In this document: positions 25,028 through 32,926 of the stretch, in pieces | Position numbering within the stretch: the stretch's first letter is position 1 | Layout of the letters: every line of letters begins with the position of its first letter | Assembly (NCBI RefSeq): GCF_030164465.1 | Contig: NZ_JASNJE010000037.1 | Span: 1 to 43,002, forward strand | Reading direction: 5' to 3' | DNA length: 43,002 nt | From: Sedimentitalea xiamensis | Lineage (GTDB): Bacteria > Pseudomonadota > Alphaproteobacteria > Rhodobacterales > Rhodobacteraceae | Made by a program: the position numbers and the translations under genes | The notes under the pieces: model-generated | The model's database searches: none | What the model was told of the DNA's origin: nothing | What the model saw: only the letters and a program-made list of their open reading frames with translations

Positions 25028-25429
25028 TCAAAACGGATTCAGAACATCGGCGCCGGTCGGTTCAAAGTCTGAAACATTGCGGGTTACGACCGTTGCCTGG
25101 TGCGACAGGGCGGAGGCGGCAATCATCAGGTCCGCACCGGCATGCCCGATGTCGGCGGACAGCACTCCCCAGATCTGGGCATCCCGCGACGTGAAGGGCA
25201 GTACGCGATCTTGAAACAGCGTTTCGGTCCGGTTCAACCAGTCCTTGAGGTCCGCGGCAAAACCGGGATTGATCTTTTCCTGCTGGCGTATGCCGCGGGA
25301 GATTTCGCCGATGGTAATCACGCTCAGAAACAGCTCGTCTTCTCGCTGTGCATGAAGCCAGATAGCCAGCCTATCATGGCGTTCGGGGCGCCGCGCCGCC
25401 GAGATGACATTCGTGTCGAGGATGTACAT
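25028..25429 (-). CDS. vapC: VapC/FitB-type PIN-domain toxin
   Basis: A 133-residue PIN-domain ribonuclease, toxin of a type II toxin-antitoxin pair. The acidic metal-binding residues are present: D5 in YILDTNVIS, E42 in TIGEISRG, D100 in GHAGADLMIAA and D121 in TRNVSDF. VapC toxins commonly cut tRNA or rRNA. The ATG overlaps the antitoxin stop (TGATG). Intact active-site residues suggest a functional toxin. Such modules stabilise plasmids and islands. Confidence 0.9.
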   Translation of the reverse strand: MYILDTNVISAARRPERHDRLAIWLHAQREDELFLSVITIGEISRGIRQQEKINPGFAADLKDWLNRTETLFQDRVLPFTSRDAQIWGVLSADIGHAGADLMIAASALSHQATVVTRNVSDFEPTGADVLNPF

Positions 25430-25671
25430 CAGAATTCGACGTCGCGTGGCTTTGCATTGATCCGCTCGACACTGTCAGATGGAAACGCCAGCAGATGATC
25501 TGCGAAGCTGCCACGTTCTGCACCTGCGGCGTCCACCAGCCGATGATACTCCTCGGCAGACAGAATGACGACGGCCGGTTTGCCGCGCCTGGACACCTCC
25601 TGGGGCTGTCCGGTGAGGGCCGCATCGACAACGGCGCTGAACTTGTTCTTGGCGTCCTGCAAGGTCCACAT
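25429..25671 (-). CDS. Phd/YefM-type antitoxin
   Basis: An 80-residue antitoxin that should bind the VapC/FitB toxin and repress its own promoter. The N-terminus MWTLQDAKNKFSAVVDAAL is the typical Phd/YefM DNA-binding fold, followed by PQEVSRRGKPAVVILSAEEY and a C-terminal toxin-binding tail. The ATG at 25671 has GGAGG five bases upstream; a GTG four codons earlier is less likely. A clear promoter lies immediately upstream. Confidence 0.88.
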   Translation of the reverse strand: MWTLQDAKNKFSAVVDAALTGQPQEVSRRGKPAVVILSAEEYHRLVDAAGAERGSFADHLLAFPSDSVERINAKPRDVEF

Positions 25672-25690
25672 AACTGCCTCCACGTACCAA

Positions 25691-25721
25691 GCTAGATAGA
25701 TGGCTAGATCAAATTTGTCAA
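25691..25721 (-). promoter_or_regulatory. Promoter and probable operator of the toxin-antitoxin pair
   Basis: On the minus strand TTGACA (25721-25716) and TATCTA (25698-25693) are separated by exactly 17 bases, a strong sigma-70 promoter. Two direct copies of GCTAGAT (25691-25697 and 25703-25709), 12 bases apart, overlap the -10 and spacer, where an antitoxin complex would repress. Confidence 0.65.
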
Positions 25722-25829
25722 GAAACCGATAATGGAGTTTATGGTAAATTAATCTTCGTACAATCAGATTGCACTGCCCGAACCAACCTATGGTAGAATT
25801 CTTGCGAGATGATTCTGGGGAGGATAATC

Positions 25830-26102
25830 ATGTCTCAACCTGCCGCCAGCTTGATCGAAACACCCGATACCATCCCGGATCTTGTCGCCGACCGTCTTGC
25901 TTGCGGGGAAAGTCCGGTCCGGGTCTTCCGGGAACACAGGGGGCTTAGTGAAACGGAACTCTGCCAGAGATCGGGCATCCACCTCGCCCAGATTTACAGC
26001 ATCGAGAATGGCCAGCCGATCATGTCCAAAGACGCCCTCTGCAGGCTGGCTGCCGCTCTCGGAGTGGATAGTGGTGTTTTGGCTTCAGAGCAAACTTTCT
26101 GA
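25830..26102 (+). CDS. XRE-family small HTH protein, orphan antitoxin-like
   Basis: A 90-residue protein with a helix-turn-helix (VFREHRGLSETELCQRSGI then IYSIENGQPIMSKDALCRL) of the XRE/HigA type. The ATG at 25830 has GGGGAGG upstream; the open frame extends seven codons further without such a site. Proteins of this build are often antitoxins with a RelE/HigB partner, which is missing here. Its stop lies one base before the left end of the IS6-type element, so the C-terminus or a downstream partner may have been lost by the insertion. Confidence 0.7.
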   Translation: MSQPAASLIETPDTIPDLVADRLACGESPVRVFREHRGLSETELCQRSGIHLAQIYSIENGQPIMSKDALCRLAAALGVDSGVLASEQTF

Positions 26103-26103
26103 A

Positions 26104-26913
26104 GGACCCTGTAAAGTTAACTGATCAGGAGCCAATTGGGGCTGTGTGCGATACTCACGCGGCTCCGAGGTTTGTGATTTCGCGCCAGGTATCCAAGGCT
26201 GCGGCGCGGAGTTCGCGGAAGTCTTCGGTTGTCATCTCGTGGCGCGGTAGGTGAAACAGATTGGCAATTGGGTCATGGATGGAAACGAAGCGCTGCGATT
26301 GTCGTGGCGATTTGAAGCGTTTCATGATACGCTCGCGCCGTCGTGTCGGTTGGTGTGAATTTTCTGCCCGGTTGTTCAAGCCCTTGTGCGAGCGATGCTC
26401 TACACCCGGCATGATCTCGCGTTTTGCCGCGGGGTATGAACGAAGCTTATCCGTGATCAGAACCCTCGGTGGGTGGCCTTGTTGGATCAGTAGCTTGCGC
26501 ATCAGACGCGGGGCGGCGCGACGGTCGCGTTTCGTTTGGACCAGGACATCCAGCACGAACCCTTCTTGATCGACGGCTCGCCAAAGCCAATGTCTGCGAC
26601 CCCGGATCGAGATGACAACCTCGTCCAGATGCCATTTGTCCCCGAGCTTGCCTGCCGACCGGCGACGGATCGTTTTTTTGCGAAGACGCCACCAAATTTT
26701 TCCGCCCATGCCCGCACCGTCTGGTGCGACACGATGATGCCACGCTCCGCGAGAAGATCCTCGACCATCCGCAGGCTCAGGGGAAAACGGAAATACAGCC
26801 AGACGGCGTACGCAATCAGGTCGGGTGGGAATGGGTGGCGGCGATAGAGGCGTGCGTCAGTCATACCCCCATGTTGCATCTCAACCGGGCACCCGCATTA
26901 ACTTTACGGTGCC
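26104..26913. mobile_element. IS6-family insertion sequence
   Basis: An element of about 810 bases, typical of the IS6/IS26 family, with one transposase on the minus strand. The ends form imperfect inverted repeats: GGACCCTGTAAAGTTAA at the left (26104) and, inverted, GGCACCGTAAAGTTAA at the right (26913). The 8-base flanks (TTTCTGAA and GTCCCGTC) do not match, so there is no target duplication. That fits a product of replicon fusion or deletion between copies rather than simple insertion. Confidence 0.75.
26155..26864 (-). pseudogene. IS6-family transposase split at a run of seven A
   Basis: The N-terminal part (from the ATG at 26864: RRHPFPPDLIAYAVWLYFRF, VSHQTVRAWAEKF) and the catalytic part (DKWHLDEVVISIRGRRHWLW, then LITDKLRSYPAAKREI and HKGLNNRAENSHQPTRRRER) lie in different frames. 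They join through a one-base backward shift at an A7 run (opposite 26673-26679). The DDE residues lie in WHLDEV, TDKLRSY and NRAENSHQ. The run fits the slippery pattern A-AAA-AAA in the zero frame, so this is either programmed frameshifting or a homopolymer deletion. I label it a pseudogene because most IS6 elements use no frameshift. Confidence 0.75.
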
Positions 26914-26919
26914 GTCCCG

Positions 26920-27828
26920 TCATAACTCAACTATCTCATCCAGTTGTTCACACAGCTGATCCAATTCATGTCGTAGCCCGCAAGTGATCAGCACAAGGCA
27001 AGGGGTCAAAGGCAAATCCGCGGGCGTAAGCTGATAGCGAAGCCCAACAGACTGGACCAGAATCCCCGCGCCGCTGGGGGAATCTAGCACATATCCTTTC
27101 ACGCGGTGCACCCAAGGCGGCAGTGCTCCCAGCACAGTAGCAAGCCGCGCAGAATCCACGCCCCCCCTAGGATACCAAGCCCTGGTTGCAAAATGAAGAT
27201 GGGCCGAATCCGGCACAGTCGGCGAGCGGCCGTGCCCGGTCACGCCAAGGAGTATTTCGATTGGCACATCACCATTGTCAGCCGCTACGATCCGCGCTTC
27301 AGGATGCTGGCCTTGCAGCCAATCCTTCGTCCCGGTCGTACGTTCGGGCCCAACAAGATCGTCCTTGGTCAGTACGATCAAGTCAGCTGCGGCGAGCTGA
27401 CTACGGACAAGGCGCGCGACGTATTTGTCATTGACTCGCGCTTCAATGGTTTCAGCATCCGCAGCCACGACTACCGCATCAAGTTCGAAGCCTGGCCAAT
27501 AGCCGGCCGACGCTGCAATGCGCGCAGGCTCGGCCACGCCGGACGCTTCCAGCAGTAGGTGCTGCGGTGGATTGGGCCGGGCTGCAAGCGCGCTCATCGC
27601 CTCGCCCAGGTCGTCGCCGATGGAGCAGCAGACGCAACCGTTGGAAAGCTCGACCAGATCGTCACCCTCTGCCGCAATCAGGCTGGCGTCGATGTTCACC
27701 GGCCCGAAATCATTGACCAGAACTCCGAGCCGCAAACCATGGTCGCCGGCTAGAGCGCGATTGATGATCGTTGTCTTGCCCGAGCCAAGATAGCCGGAAA
27801 GGATGGTGACGGGGATGCGCCGGCTCAT
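26920..27828 (-). CDS. COG0523 (CobW/G3E) GTPase, putative metallochaperone
   Basis: A 302-residue G3E GTPase. G1/Walker A is GYLGSGKT (residues 12-19), the family metal-binding motif CxCC is C65-V-C67-C68 in NGCVCCSI, then LLEASGVAEPARI and a VLTKDD base-recognition motif. The CobW C-terminal domain follows (HLHFATRAWYPRGGVD, WVHRVKGYVLD). Related proteins handle zinc, cobalt or iron. No His-rich loop is present. The ATG at 27828 overlaps the stop of the amidohydrolase gene (ATGA), strongly suggesting that it serves that metalloenzyme. The stop lies seven bases from the end of the IS6-type element, so the original extreme C-terminus may have been altered. Confidence 0.88.
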   Translation of the reverse strand: MSRRIPVTILSGYLGSGKTTIINRALAGDHGLRLGVLVNDFGPVNIDASLIAAEGDDLVELSNGCVCCSIGDDLGEAMSALAARPNPPQHLLLEASGVAEPARIAASAGYWPGFELDAVVVAADAETIEARVNDKYVARLVRSQLAAADLIVLTKDDLVGPERTTGTKDWLQGQHPEARIVAADNGDVPIEILLGVTGHGRSPTVPDSAHLHFATRAWYPRGGVDSARLATVLGALPPWVHRVKGYVLDSPSGAGILVQSVGLRYQLTPADLPLTPCLVLITCGLRHELDQLCEQLDEIVEL

Positions 27829-29480
27829 TTTTCGAGCGGGAACGGCGTGCCTTCGAAAACCGTTCCCCAGATTGGAATGTTGCGCAGCTCTTCGGGAGGA
27901 GTCTCCCACGGATCCTGCCCCAGCACTGTGAAATCAGCCTTCTTGCCAGCCCGGATCGAGCCGACCTCATCCTCCATCCCTATGATATAGGCCGCGTCGA
28001 TTGTAATCGCCCGCATCGCCGCATCGAGCGAAACGCGTTCCTCGTCTCCCATCACCGCGCCCGATTCCGCGATCCGGTTCACTGCCACCCATGCCGAATT
28101 GAGTGGCATCGCAGGAGCCATGGTGAAATCCGAGTGCAGCGCAAAGGGTATCCCCGCCCGTTCCACCGCCCCAAGGCGTGCCATGGTCGAAGCCCTCTCA
28201 TGCCCGATGGACTTTTTCCAGTAAGCCTCACCCAGTTCGTGCACGTAATAGACATTGGCAGAAACGATCGCGCCGAGATCCTTGATCCGCCGAACCTGCT
28301 CGGGGTTCGAAACCCCGAAGTGCTCGATGGTGAAACGGTGATTGAAGCGCGGCTTCTCGTCCTGAAGCTTCTGCAAAACATCGAGCGCCAGCTCCAAGCC
28401 CATGTCACCGGTGCAATGGACGTGGATCTGCTTGCCCTCCATCCAGAAGGCGCGGGCGTGGGCCTCGAACGCCTCGGGCGCCATCAGCCATTCGCCGTGA
28501 TGCCCGTCGATGAAGCCCGGCTCCTGCATCTGCATGAGCTCGGCGAAAAAGCCGCCATCGGTAAAGAGTTTCACGTTGTTGCCGAAAAAGAGCTTTTCTG
28601 TGCTGCGGCTGTCGAATGCGCGGATGCGGTCCACGTCTTCCTGCGGGTCACCCTCGAAGTTCCCACGTTGCAGCGCGCGGGGCACGATCTTCATGCGGAA
28701 CGGCGTTTCGTCATTGTCGAGCACGCGGCTCAGCACGTCCCATTCCAGCTCGTCGTTCATCAACGGATAGGCCAGCTCGCCGATGGTCGTGTGCCCGCCC
28801 AGGTGAACCGTCCGTTTCACGAGTTCGAGCCCCTTCATGTAGCGCTCAGGAGCCAGCAAGAAGCGGTTCATTGCTTGGGCCGCAACGGCCAACCCGGTTT
28901 CGAAGAACCGTCCCGAGGCAAGGTCGATCTGCGGGTGGCGCTCCAAATCTTTGCGGTGCACACCCATCCAGTCGATTGCCGCGTCATTGGCGATGATCTC
29001 GTGAAACGACCGCTGCCACACAAAGATCGGCTTGGTGGCGGACACCTTGTTGAGCGCCTGGCGGTCGACATTGCCATGCCAGATGCGGTGGAAGCCCCAG
29101 GTCACGACAATCTCTTCGTCCGCGCCTTCATTCGCCAGGATATTGGAAAGCCTTGCGAGATAGTCCTCATGGCTCGTCACCGGCGCACAGGTCCGGTCAG
29201 GCAGCACCCAATCCATCGCGGTGATGAAATGGCAGGGCAGCAGGATTGCGCCCAAGGTAGGATGCAGGTGCGGATCGATGAAGCCAGGCATCAGCACGTG
29301 GTTTTCGAATCGCCTGTCGATTCGGTGCGGATGACTTTCGAGCCAGGGCGAAAGCGTCTCGAGCGTACCCGCCTCGACGATCCGACCATCGCGCACCGCG
29401 ACAGCGGTGGCTTCTGGATGGGACTCATTCATCGTGATGATCTTGCGGGCCGTGAAAACAGTGATTTCAGACATGTCCAT
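27825..29480 (-). CDS. Amidohydrolase family protein (Amidohydro_3, YtcJ-like)
   Basis: A 551-residue metal-dependent hydrolase. It has the N-terminal beta-sandwich (ITVFTARKIITMNESHPEA), the metal-binding HxH in LMPGFIDPHLHPTLG, later histidines in IHVHCTGDMGLELAL and HRFTIEHFGVSNPEQV, and an aspartate in FALHSDFTMAP. The tail reads VGSIRAGKKADFTVLGQDPW. Known members with this fold include N-substituted formamide deformylases; the substrate here is unknown. The ATG at 29480 has AGGGA upstream. It starts 20 bases after the XRE-cupin regulator gene and overlaps the GTPase gene by four bases, so all three form an operon divergent from the ABC transporter. Confidence 0.9.
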   Translation of the reverse strand: MDMSEITVFTARKIITMNESHPEATAVAVRDGRIVEAGTLETLSPWLESHPHRIDRRFENHVLMPGFIDPHLHPTLGAILLPCHFITAMDWVLPDRTCAPVTSHEDYLARLSNILANEGADEEIVVTWGFHRIWHGNVDRQALNKVSATKPIFVWQRSFHEIIANDAAIDWMGVHRKDLERHPQIDLASGRFFETGLAVAAQAMNRFLLAPERYMKGLELVKRTVHLGGHTTIGELAYPLMNDELEWDVLSRVLDNDETPFRMKIVPRALQRGNFEGDPQEDVDRIRAFDSRSTEKLFFGNNVKLFTDGGFFAELMQMQEPGFIDGHHGEWLMAPEAFEAHARAFWMEGKQIHVHCTGDMGLELALDVLQKLQDEKPRFNHRFTIEHFGVSNPEQVRRIKDLGAIVSANVYYVHELGEAYWKKSIGHERASTMARLGAVERAGIPFALHSDFTMAPAMPLNSAWVAVNRIAESGAVMGDEERVSLDAAMRAITIDAAYIIGMEDEVGSIRAGKKADFTVLGQDPWETPPEELRNIPIWGTVFEGTPFPLEK

Positions 29481-29500
29481 GTTTCCCTGTTGACGATGGT

Positions 29501-30118
29501 TCAAAAATGCGCGTTGCCGAATACCCAGACGACCTGGGTTTCGACTTTTCCGGGGTTGCGGCACCAGTGACGGCCCTCGGCGGGGAGCTGGAAACTGTCG
29601 CCGGCCTGAAGAAGGATTTCCTGCCCGTCTATGCGTAGCTCCAGTTCTCCCGACACGAGATAGCCGCCCTCCTCGCCCTTGCGCTGGCGTCCTTCCACGC
29701 CAGTTTCCGCGCCGGGAGCGAAGGTGGTGAGAATCATTTCGAGCCCGCCGGTCAGATGCGGGGATAGCAACTCCTCGCGAACGCCAGCGCGGCTGAGGTT
29801 CAGCTCACGGCGGCGACCCCGGCGGACGACGATGCCGCTTTCCGGTGTCTCTTCGAGGGTGCCTGCCGAGAAAAACCAACTGATCGAAACATCCAGGCGA
29901 ACCGCGATTTTGTCGAGCGTGTCCAATGTGATGGGGCTGATCCCCCGCTCCAGCTCACTGAGATGGCCGACCGACCGGCCAATGTCATCTGCAAGCTCGG
30001 AAAGTGTTATCCCGCGCGACCTGCGCAACTCCCGAATCTGTCGCCCGACCGGAGCGCTAGGATTTTGCTGAAGCTTCTTGCGGGTCCGCCCTGTCGCGGT
30101 TGTGGGTTTCACTGGCAT
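29501..30118 (-). CDS. XRE-cupin transcriptional regulator
   Basis: A 205-residue regulator with an XRE helix-turn-helix at about residues 26-80 (IRELRRSRGITLSELADDIG, RSVGHLSELERGISPITL) and a C-terminal Cupin_2 ligand domain at about 120-200 (GEEGGYLVSGELELRIDGQE, AGDSFQLPAEGRHWCRNPG). PuuR and similar proteins have the same build and sense small amines or metabolites. It is divergent from the transporter operon, and the 146-base gap holds a perfect inverted repeat that could be its operator. It probably represses or activates both arms of the catabolic locus. Confidence 0.9.
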   Translation of the reverse strand: MPVKPTTATGRTRKKLQQNPSAPVGRQIRELRRSRGITLSELADDIGRSVGHLSELERGISPITLDTLDKIAVRLDVSISWFFSAGTLEETPESGIVVRRGRRRELNLSRAGVREELLSPHLTGGLEMILTTFAPGAETGVEGRQRKGEEGGYLVSGELELRIDGQEILLQAGDSFQLPAEGRHWCRNPGKVETQVVWVFGNAHF

Positions 30119-30150
30119 CGTTGATTTTCCACATATTTTTCAATTTGCTG

Positions 30151-30169
30151 AAAAATGTATTGCATTTTT
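30151..30169. promoter_or_regulatory. Inverted repeat, candidate operator of the XRE-cupin regulator
   Basis: AAAAATG-TATTG-CATTTTT has perfect seven-base arms and a five-base spacer, in an A+T-rich gap between the regulator gene and the transporter operon. Position and symmetry suit a dimeric regulator. Confidence 0.45.
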
Positions 30170-30264
30170 TCACATTTGGCGCAACCGTAATGAAAGAAGG
30201 AGGCGAAAATTTCACTCGCCCATCACCGACCCGTCGAGAGGACGGACAATAGGGAGACAAAACT

Positions 30265-31860
30265 ATGCCAGAAAGACTGACTACGACCCTGAAGCGCGCT
30301 TTTCCGATCGCGCTTGCCGCGGCCCTCAGTTTCACTTTGCAGGCGCAAGCCGAACCCAAAGACGGCGGCACGCTGACGACATTCAACGGCAACTACCGCA
30401 CTCTGAACCCCGCAGTTCAGTCTGGCTCGGGTACGGGTATGCCGGGGTCGCAGATCTTTGCCGGGCTGGTCACTGTCGGGATGGACTACGAAATTCAACC
30501 CTACCTCGCAGAAGACTGGGAAGTTTCCGACGATTTCCTGACTGTGACCTTCAAGCTGGTGGACAACGCCCGCTTTCACGACGGTCAGCCGATCACCAGC
30601 GAGGATGTGAAATTTTCACTTGAAGCGGTGCGTGAGAACCACCCCTTCGGGCAGGCGATGTTCGGCAGTGTCGAGAGCATCGACGCACCGGCGGCCAATA
30701 CTGTGGTCATACATCTTTCCAAGCCGGTTCCGGGCCTGCTCGTCTCGCTTCAGCCGCTGCTGATGCCGATTCTGCCCAAGCATGTCTATGACGATGGTCA
30801 GCCGCTGAAGACCCATCCGCGCAACATGGAGAACGTGGTTGGCTCCGGCCCGTTCAAGGTGCTGGAAAACAACCCGTCCGAGCGGCTCGTCCTGGTCAAG
30901 AACGAAGATTACTTCCTGCCTGGCAAACCGCATCTTGACCGGATTTCATATTCCGTCGTCAAGGATCCTCTTACCCGCGTTCTCATGCTGGAGAAGGGCG
31001 AGCTGGATTATGCGGCCTTTTCGGGTATTCGTCCGAACGATGCGAGTCGCCTGGAAAAGGTCGATGGTGTGACCGTTACGACGGAAGGCTATGGCGCGAT
31101 CGGATATATTCACTATCTGGAACTGAACCTGCGCGACAAACCCTTCAGCGACCGCAACCTGCGCGAGGCATTGGCCCATGCGATCGATACCGATTTCCTG
31201 TCGAAGGTGATCTTCGGTGGTCGCACCGTCCCGGGCACCGGACCGCTGCACACCGGCAACCCGTTCTATACCGCCGACGTGCCGAGCTATGCCCCCGACA
31301 TGGACAAGGCCGCTGCGATGCTCGATGATGCCGGCTATCCCGTTGGCGCAGATGGCACTCGGTTTTCCTTCACCCTCGATGTGCCGAGCTGGAATCCCGC
31401 CGCACATGTGCCGATGGCCGAGTATATCCAGGCGCAACTGGCCAAGCTGAACATCAAGGTCGAGCTGCGCAAGGCGCCCGACTTCGGCACATGGGTGAAG
31501 CGGATTTCGAGCTGGGACTACCAGGCCACAATGAACGGTTCGTTCAACTACCCTGACCCCACCATCGGCGTGCATCGCCACTTTGCCTGCGACAATATCA
31601 AGAACGTGATCTGGTCGAATACCCAGGGGTACTGCGATCCGGAGATGGACGAGATGCTGGCAGCGGCAGCGGTGGAATCCGACTTTTCCAAGCGTAGGGA
31701 GATCTACGCCGACATCCAGAAGAAGGCGCAGGAAGACCTCGTTTTCATCTACATGCCGCAGGATTTCTCGGTCACGGTCTACAACGGCAAGGTGAAGGGC
31801 CTGCCCGAATCGCCTTTCGGCGCGCTGGCACCGTTCTCTGACGTGTATCTCGACAACTGA
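30265..31860 (+). CDS. ABC transporter substrate-binding protein (SBP_bac_5, peptide/opine type)
   Basis: A 531-residue periplasmic binding protein with a signal peptide cleaved near residue 29 (LQAQA-EPKD). Family motifs: DGGTLTTFNGNYRTLNPA, the YLAEDWEVSDDFLTVTFKL segment, DGQPITSEDVKFSLEAV and the C-terminal FIYMPQDFSVTVYNGKVKG. Such proteins bind peptides, opines, glutathione or other small N-containing compounds. GGGAG lies before the ATG. It heads the plus-strand operon that continues with two permeases, two ATPases and a dehydrogenase. Confidence 0.93.
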   Translation: MPERLTTTLKRAFPIALAAALSFTLQAQAEPKDGGTLTTFNGNYRTLNPAVQSGSGTGMPGSQIFAGLVTVGMDYEIQPYLAEDWEVSDDFLTVTFKLVDNARFHDGQPITSEDVKFSLEAVRENHPFGQAMFGSVESIDAPAANTVVIHLSKPVPGLLVSLQPLLMPILPKHVYDDGQPLKTHPRNMENVVGSGPFKVLENNPSERLVLVKNEDYFLPGKPHLDRISYSVVKDPLTRVLMLEKGELDYAAFSGIRPNDASRLEKVDGVTVTTEGYGAIGYIHYLELNLRDKPFSDRNLREALAHAIDTDFLSKVIFGGRTVPGTGPLHTGNPFYTADVPSYAPDMDKAAAMLDDAGYPVGADGTRFSFTLDVPSWNPAAHVPMAEYIQAQLAKLNIKVELRKAPDFGTWVKRISSWDYQATMNGSFNYPDPTIGVHRHFACDNIKNVIWSNTQGYCDPEMDEMLAAAAVESDFSKRREIYADIQKKAQEDLVFIYMPQDFSVTVYNGKVKGLPESPFGALAPFSDVYLDN

Positions 31861-31957
31861 GAAGCGAACCGGCGGGCCAGGCGCGCAATCGCCCTGGCCC
31901 ACCCCCAAAACTCGGAATGGCAACCGGCCCCGATCCCCTTCCCGGAAAGGAATTGAC

Positions 31958-32926
31958 GTGCTGACTGGAGTCCTCAGAAAACTGCTCAATGCGGCGTTTT
32001 TGCTGCTGGCGGTACTGGTGCTGAATTTCGCAATGATCCATGCTGCGCCGGGCGATCCGGTAGAGGCGCTGGTCGGCGAGATGGGGGGCGCCACGCCCGA
32101 GATGATCGCCGACCTGCGCACGCAATTCGGTCTGGATCAACCCCTCTACATCCAGATCGGAACCTATCTCGGCCGCGTGCTACAAGGCGATCTGGGCCAT
32201 TCCCTCTACTACGATCAGCCGGTCACACTACTGATCGCAGAACGAATCGGCCCGACCATCCTGCTTGTCGTCACCGCGTTGTTCAGTGCCATCGTGATCG
32301 GCACGATGCTGGGTGTCTTTTCCGCGCAGAACCGTCGCTCCGTGCTCAGCCACTTGGTGACGGTGATCGCGCTCGCGGGCTTCTCCGCACCGGTGTTCTG
32401 GGTGGGGATCATGCTGATACTGCTGCTTTCCGTCTCCATCCCGCTGCTGCCGATCTCGGGCATGACGGACTCCGGCGGCGCGATGACGGGGCTGGCGCAT
32501 GTGCTCGACGTTGCACATCACCTCGTTCTGCCCGCCCTGACACTGGCCTTGATCTATCTCGCGTTCTACAGCCGCCTGTCGCGCGCCTCGATGCTCGAGG
32601 TGCTGGGGTCTGACTATGTGCGCACCGCGCGGGCCAAGGGCCTCTCACGGCGGCAGGTAATCTACAAGCACGCGCTGCGAAATGCCGTGCTGCCGGTGGT
32701 GACCTTTGCCGGACTCCAATTCGGGCAGGTGATCTCGGGTGCGGTCTTGGTTGAAACCGTCTTCGCCTGGCCGGGCCTTGGCACTCTCGCCTTCGATTCC
32801 ATCCTGCGGCGCGACACGCCCACGCTTCTTGGCATCCTGTTCTTCTCTGCCCTCATGGTGGTGGTGATGAATCTGCTGACCGACATTGTCTATCGTCGTA
32901 TCGACCCGAGGATCAAAACCAGATGA
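31958..32926 (+). CDS. ABC transporter permease, DppB type
   Basis: A 322-residue inner-membrane permease with six helices and the DppB start (LLNAAFLLLAVLVLNFAMIH, then APGDPVEALVGEMGG). The coupling EAA loop is in GSDYVRTARAKGLSRRQVIY, followed by KHALRNAVLPVVTFAGLQFG. The start is GTG at 31958 with AAGGA upstream. It overlaps the next permease gene by four bases (ATGA). Confidence 0.93.
   Translation: MLTGVLRKLLNAAFLLLAVLVLNFAMIHAAPGDPVEALVGEMGGATPEMIADLRTQFGLDQPLYIQIGTYLGRVLQGDLGHSLYYDQPVTLLIAERIGPTILLVVTALFSAIVIGTMLGVFSAQNRRSVLSHLVTVIALAGFSAPVFWVGIMLILLLSVSIPLLPISGMTDSGGAMTGLAHVLDVAHHLVLPALTLALIYLAFYSRLSRASMLEVLGSDYVRTARAKGLSRRQVIYKHALRNAVLPVVTFAGLQFGQVISGAVLVETVFAWPGLGTLAFDSILRRDTPTLLGILFFSALMVVVMNLLTDIVYRRIDPRIKTR

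Noticed and set aside
28134-29570. A 478-codon plus-strand frame opposite the amidohydrolase
   Set aside because: It mirrors the codon pattern of the minus-strand gene, which has complete metal-binding motifs.
30946-32121. Minus-strand frame of 391 codons over the binding-protein and permease genes
   Set aside because: Shadow of two clear plus-strand transporter genes.
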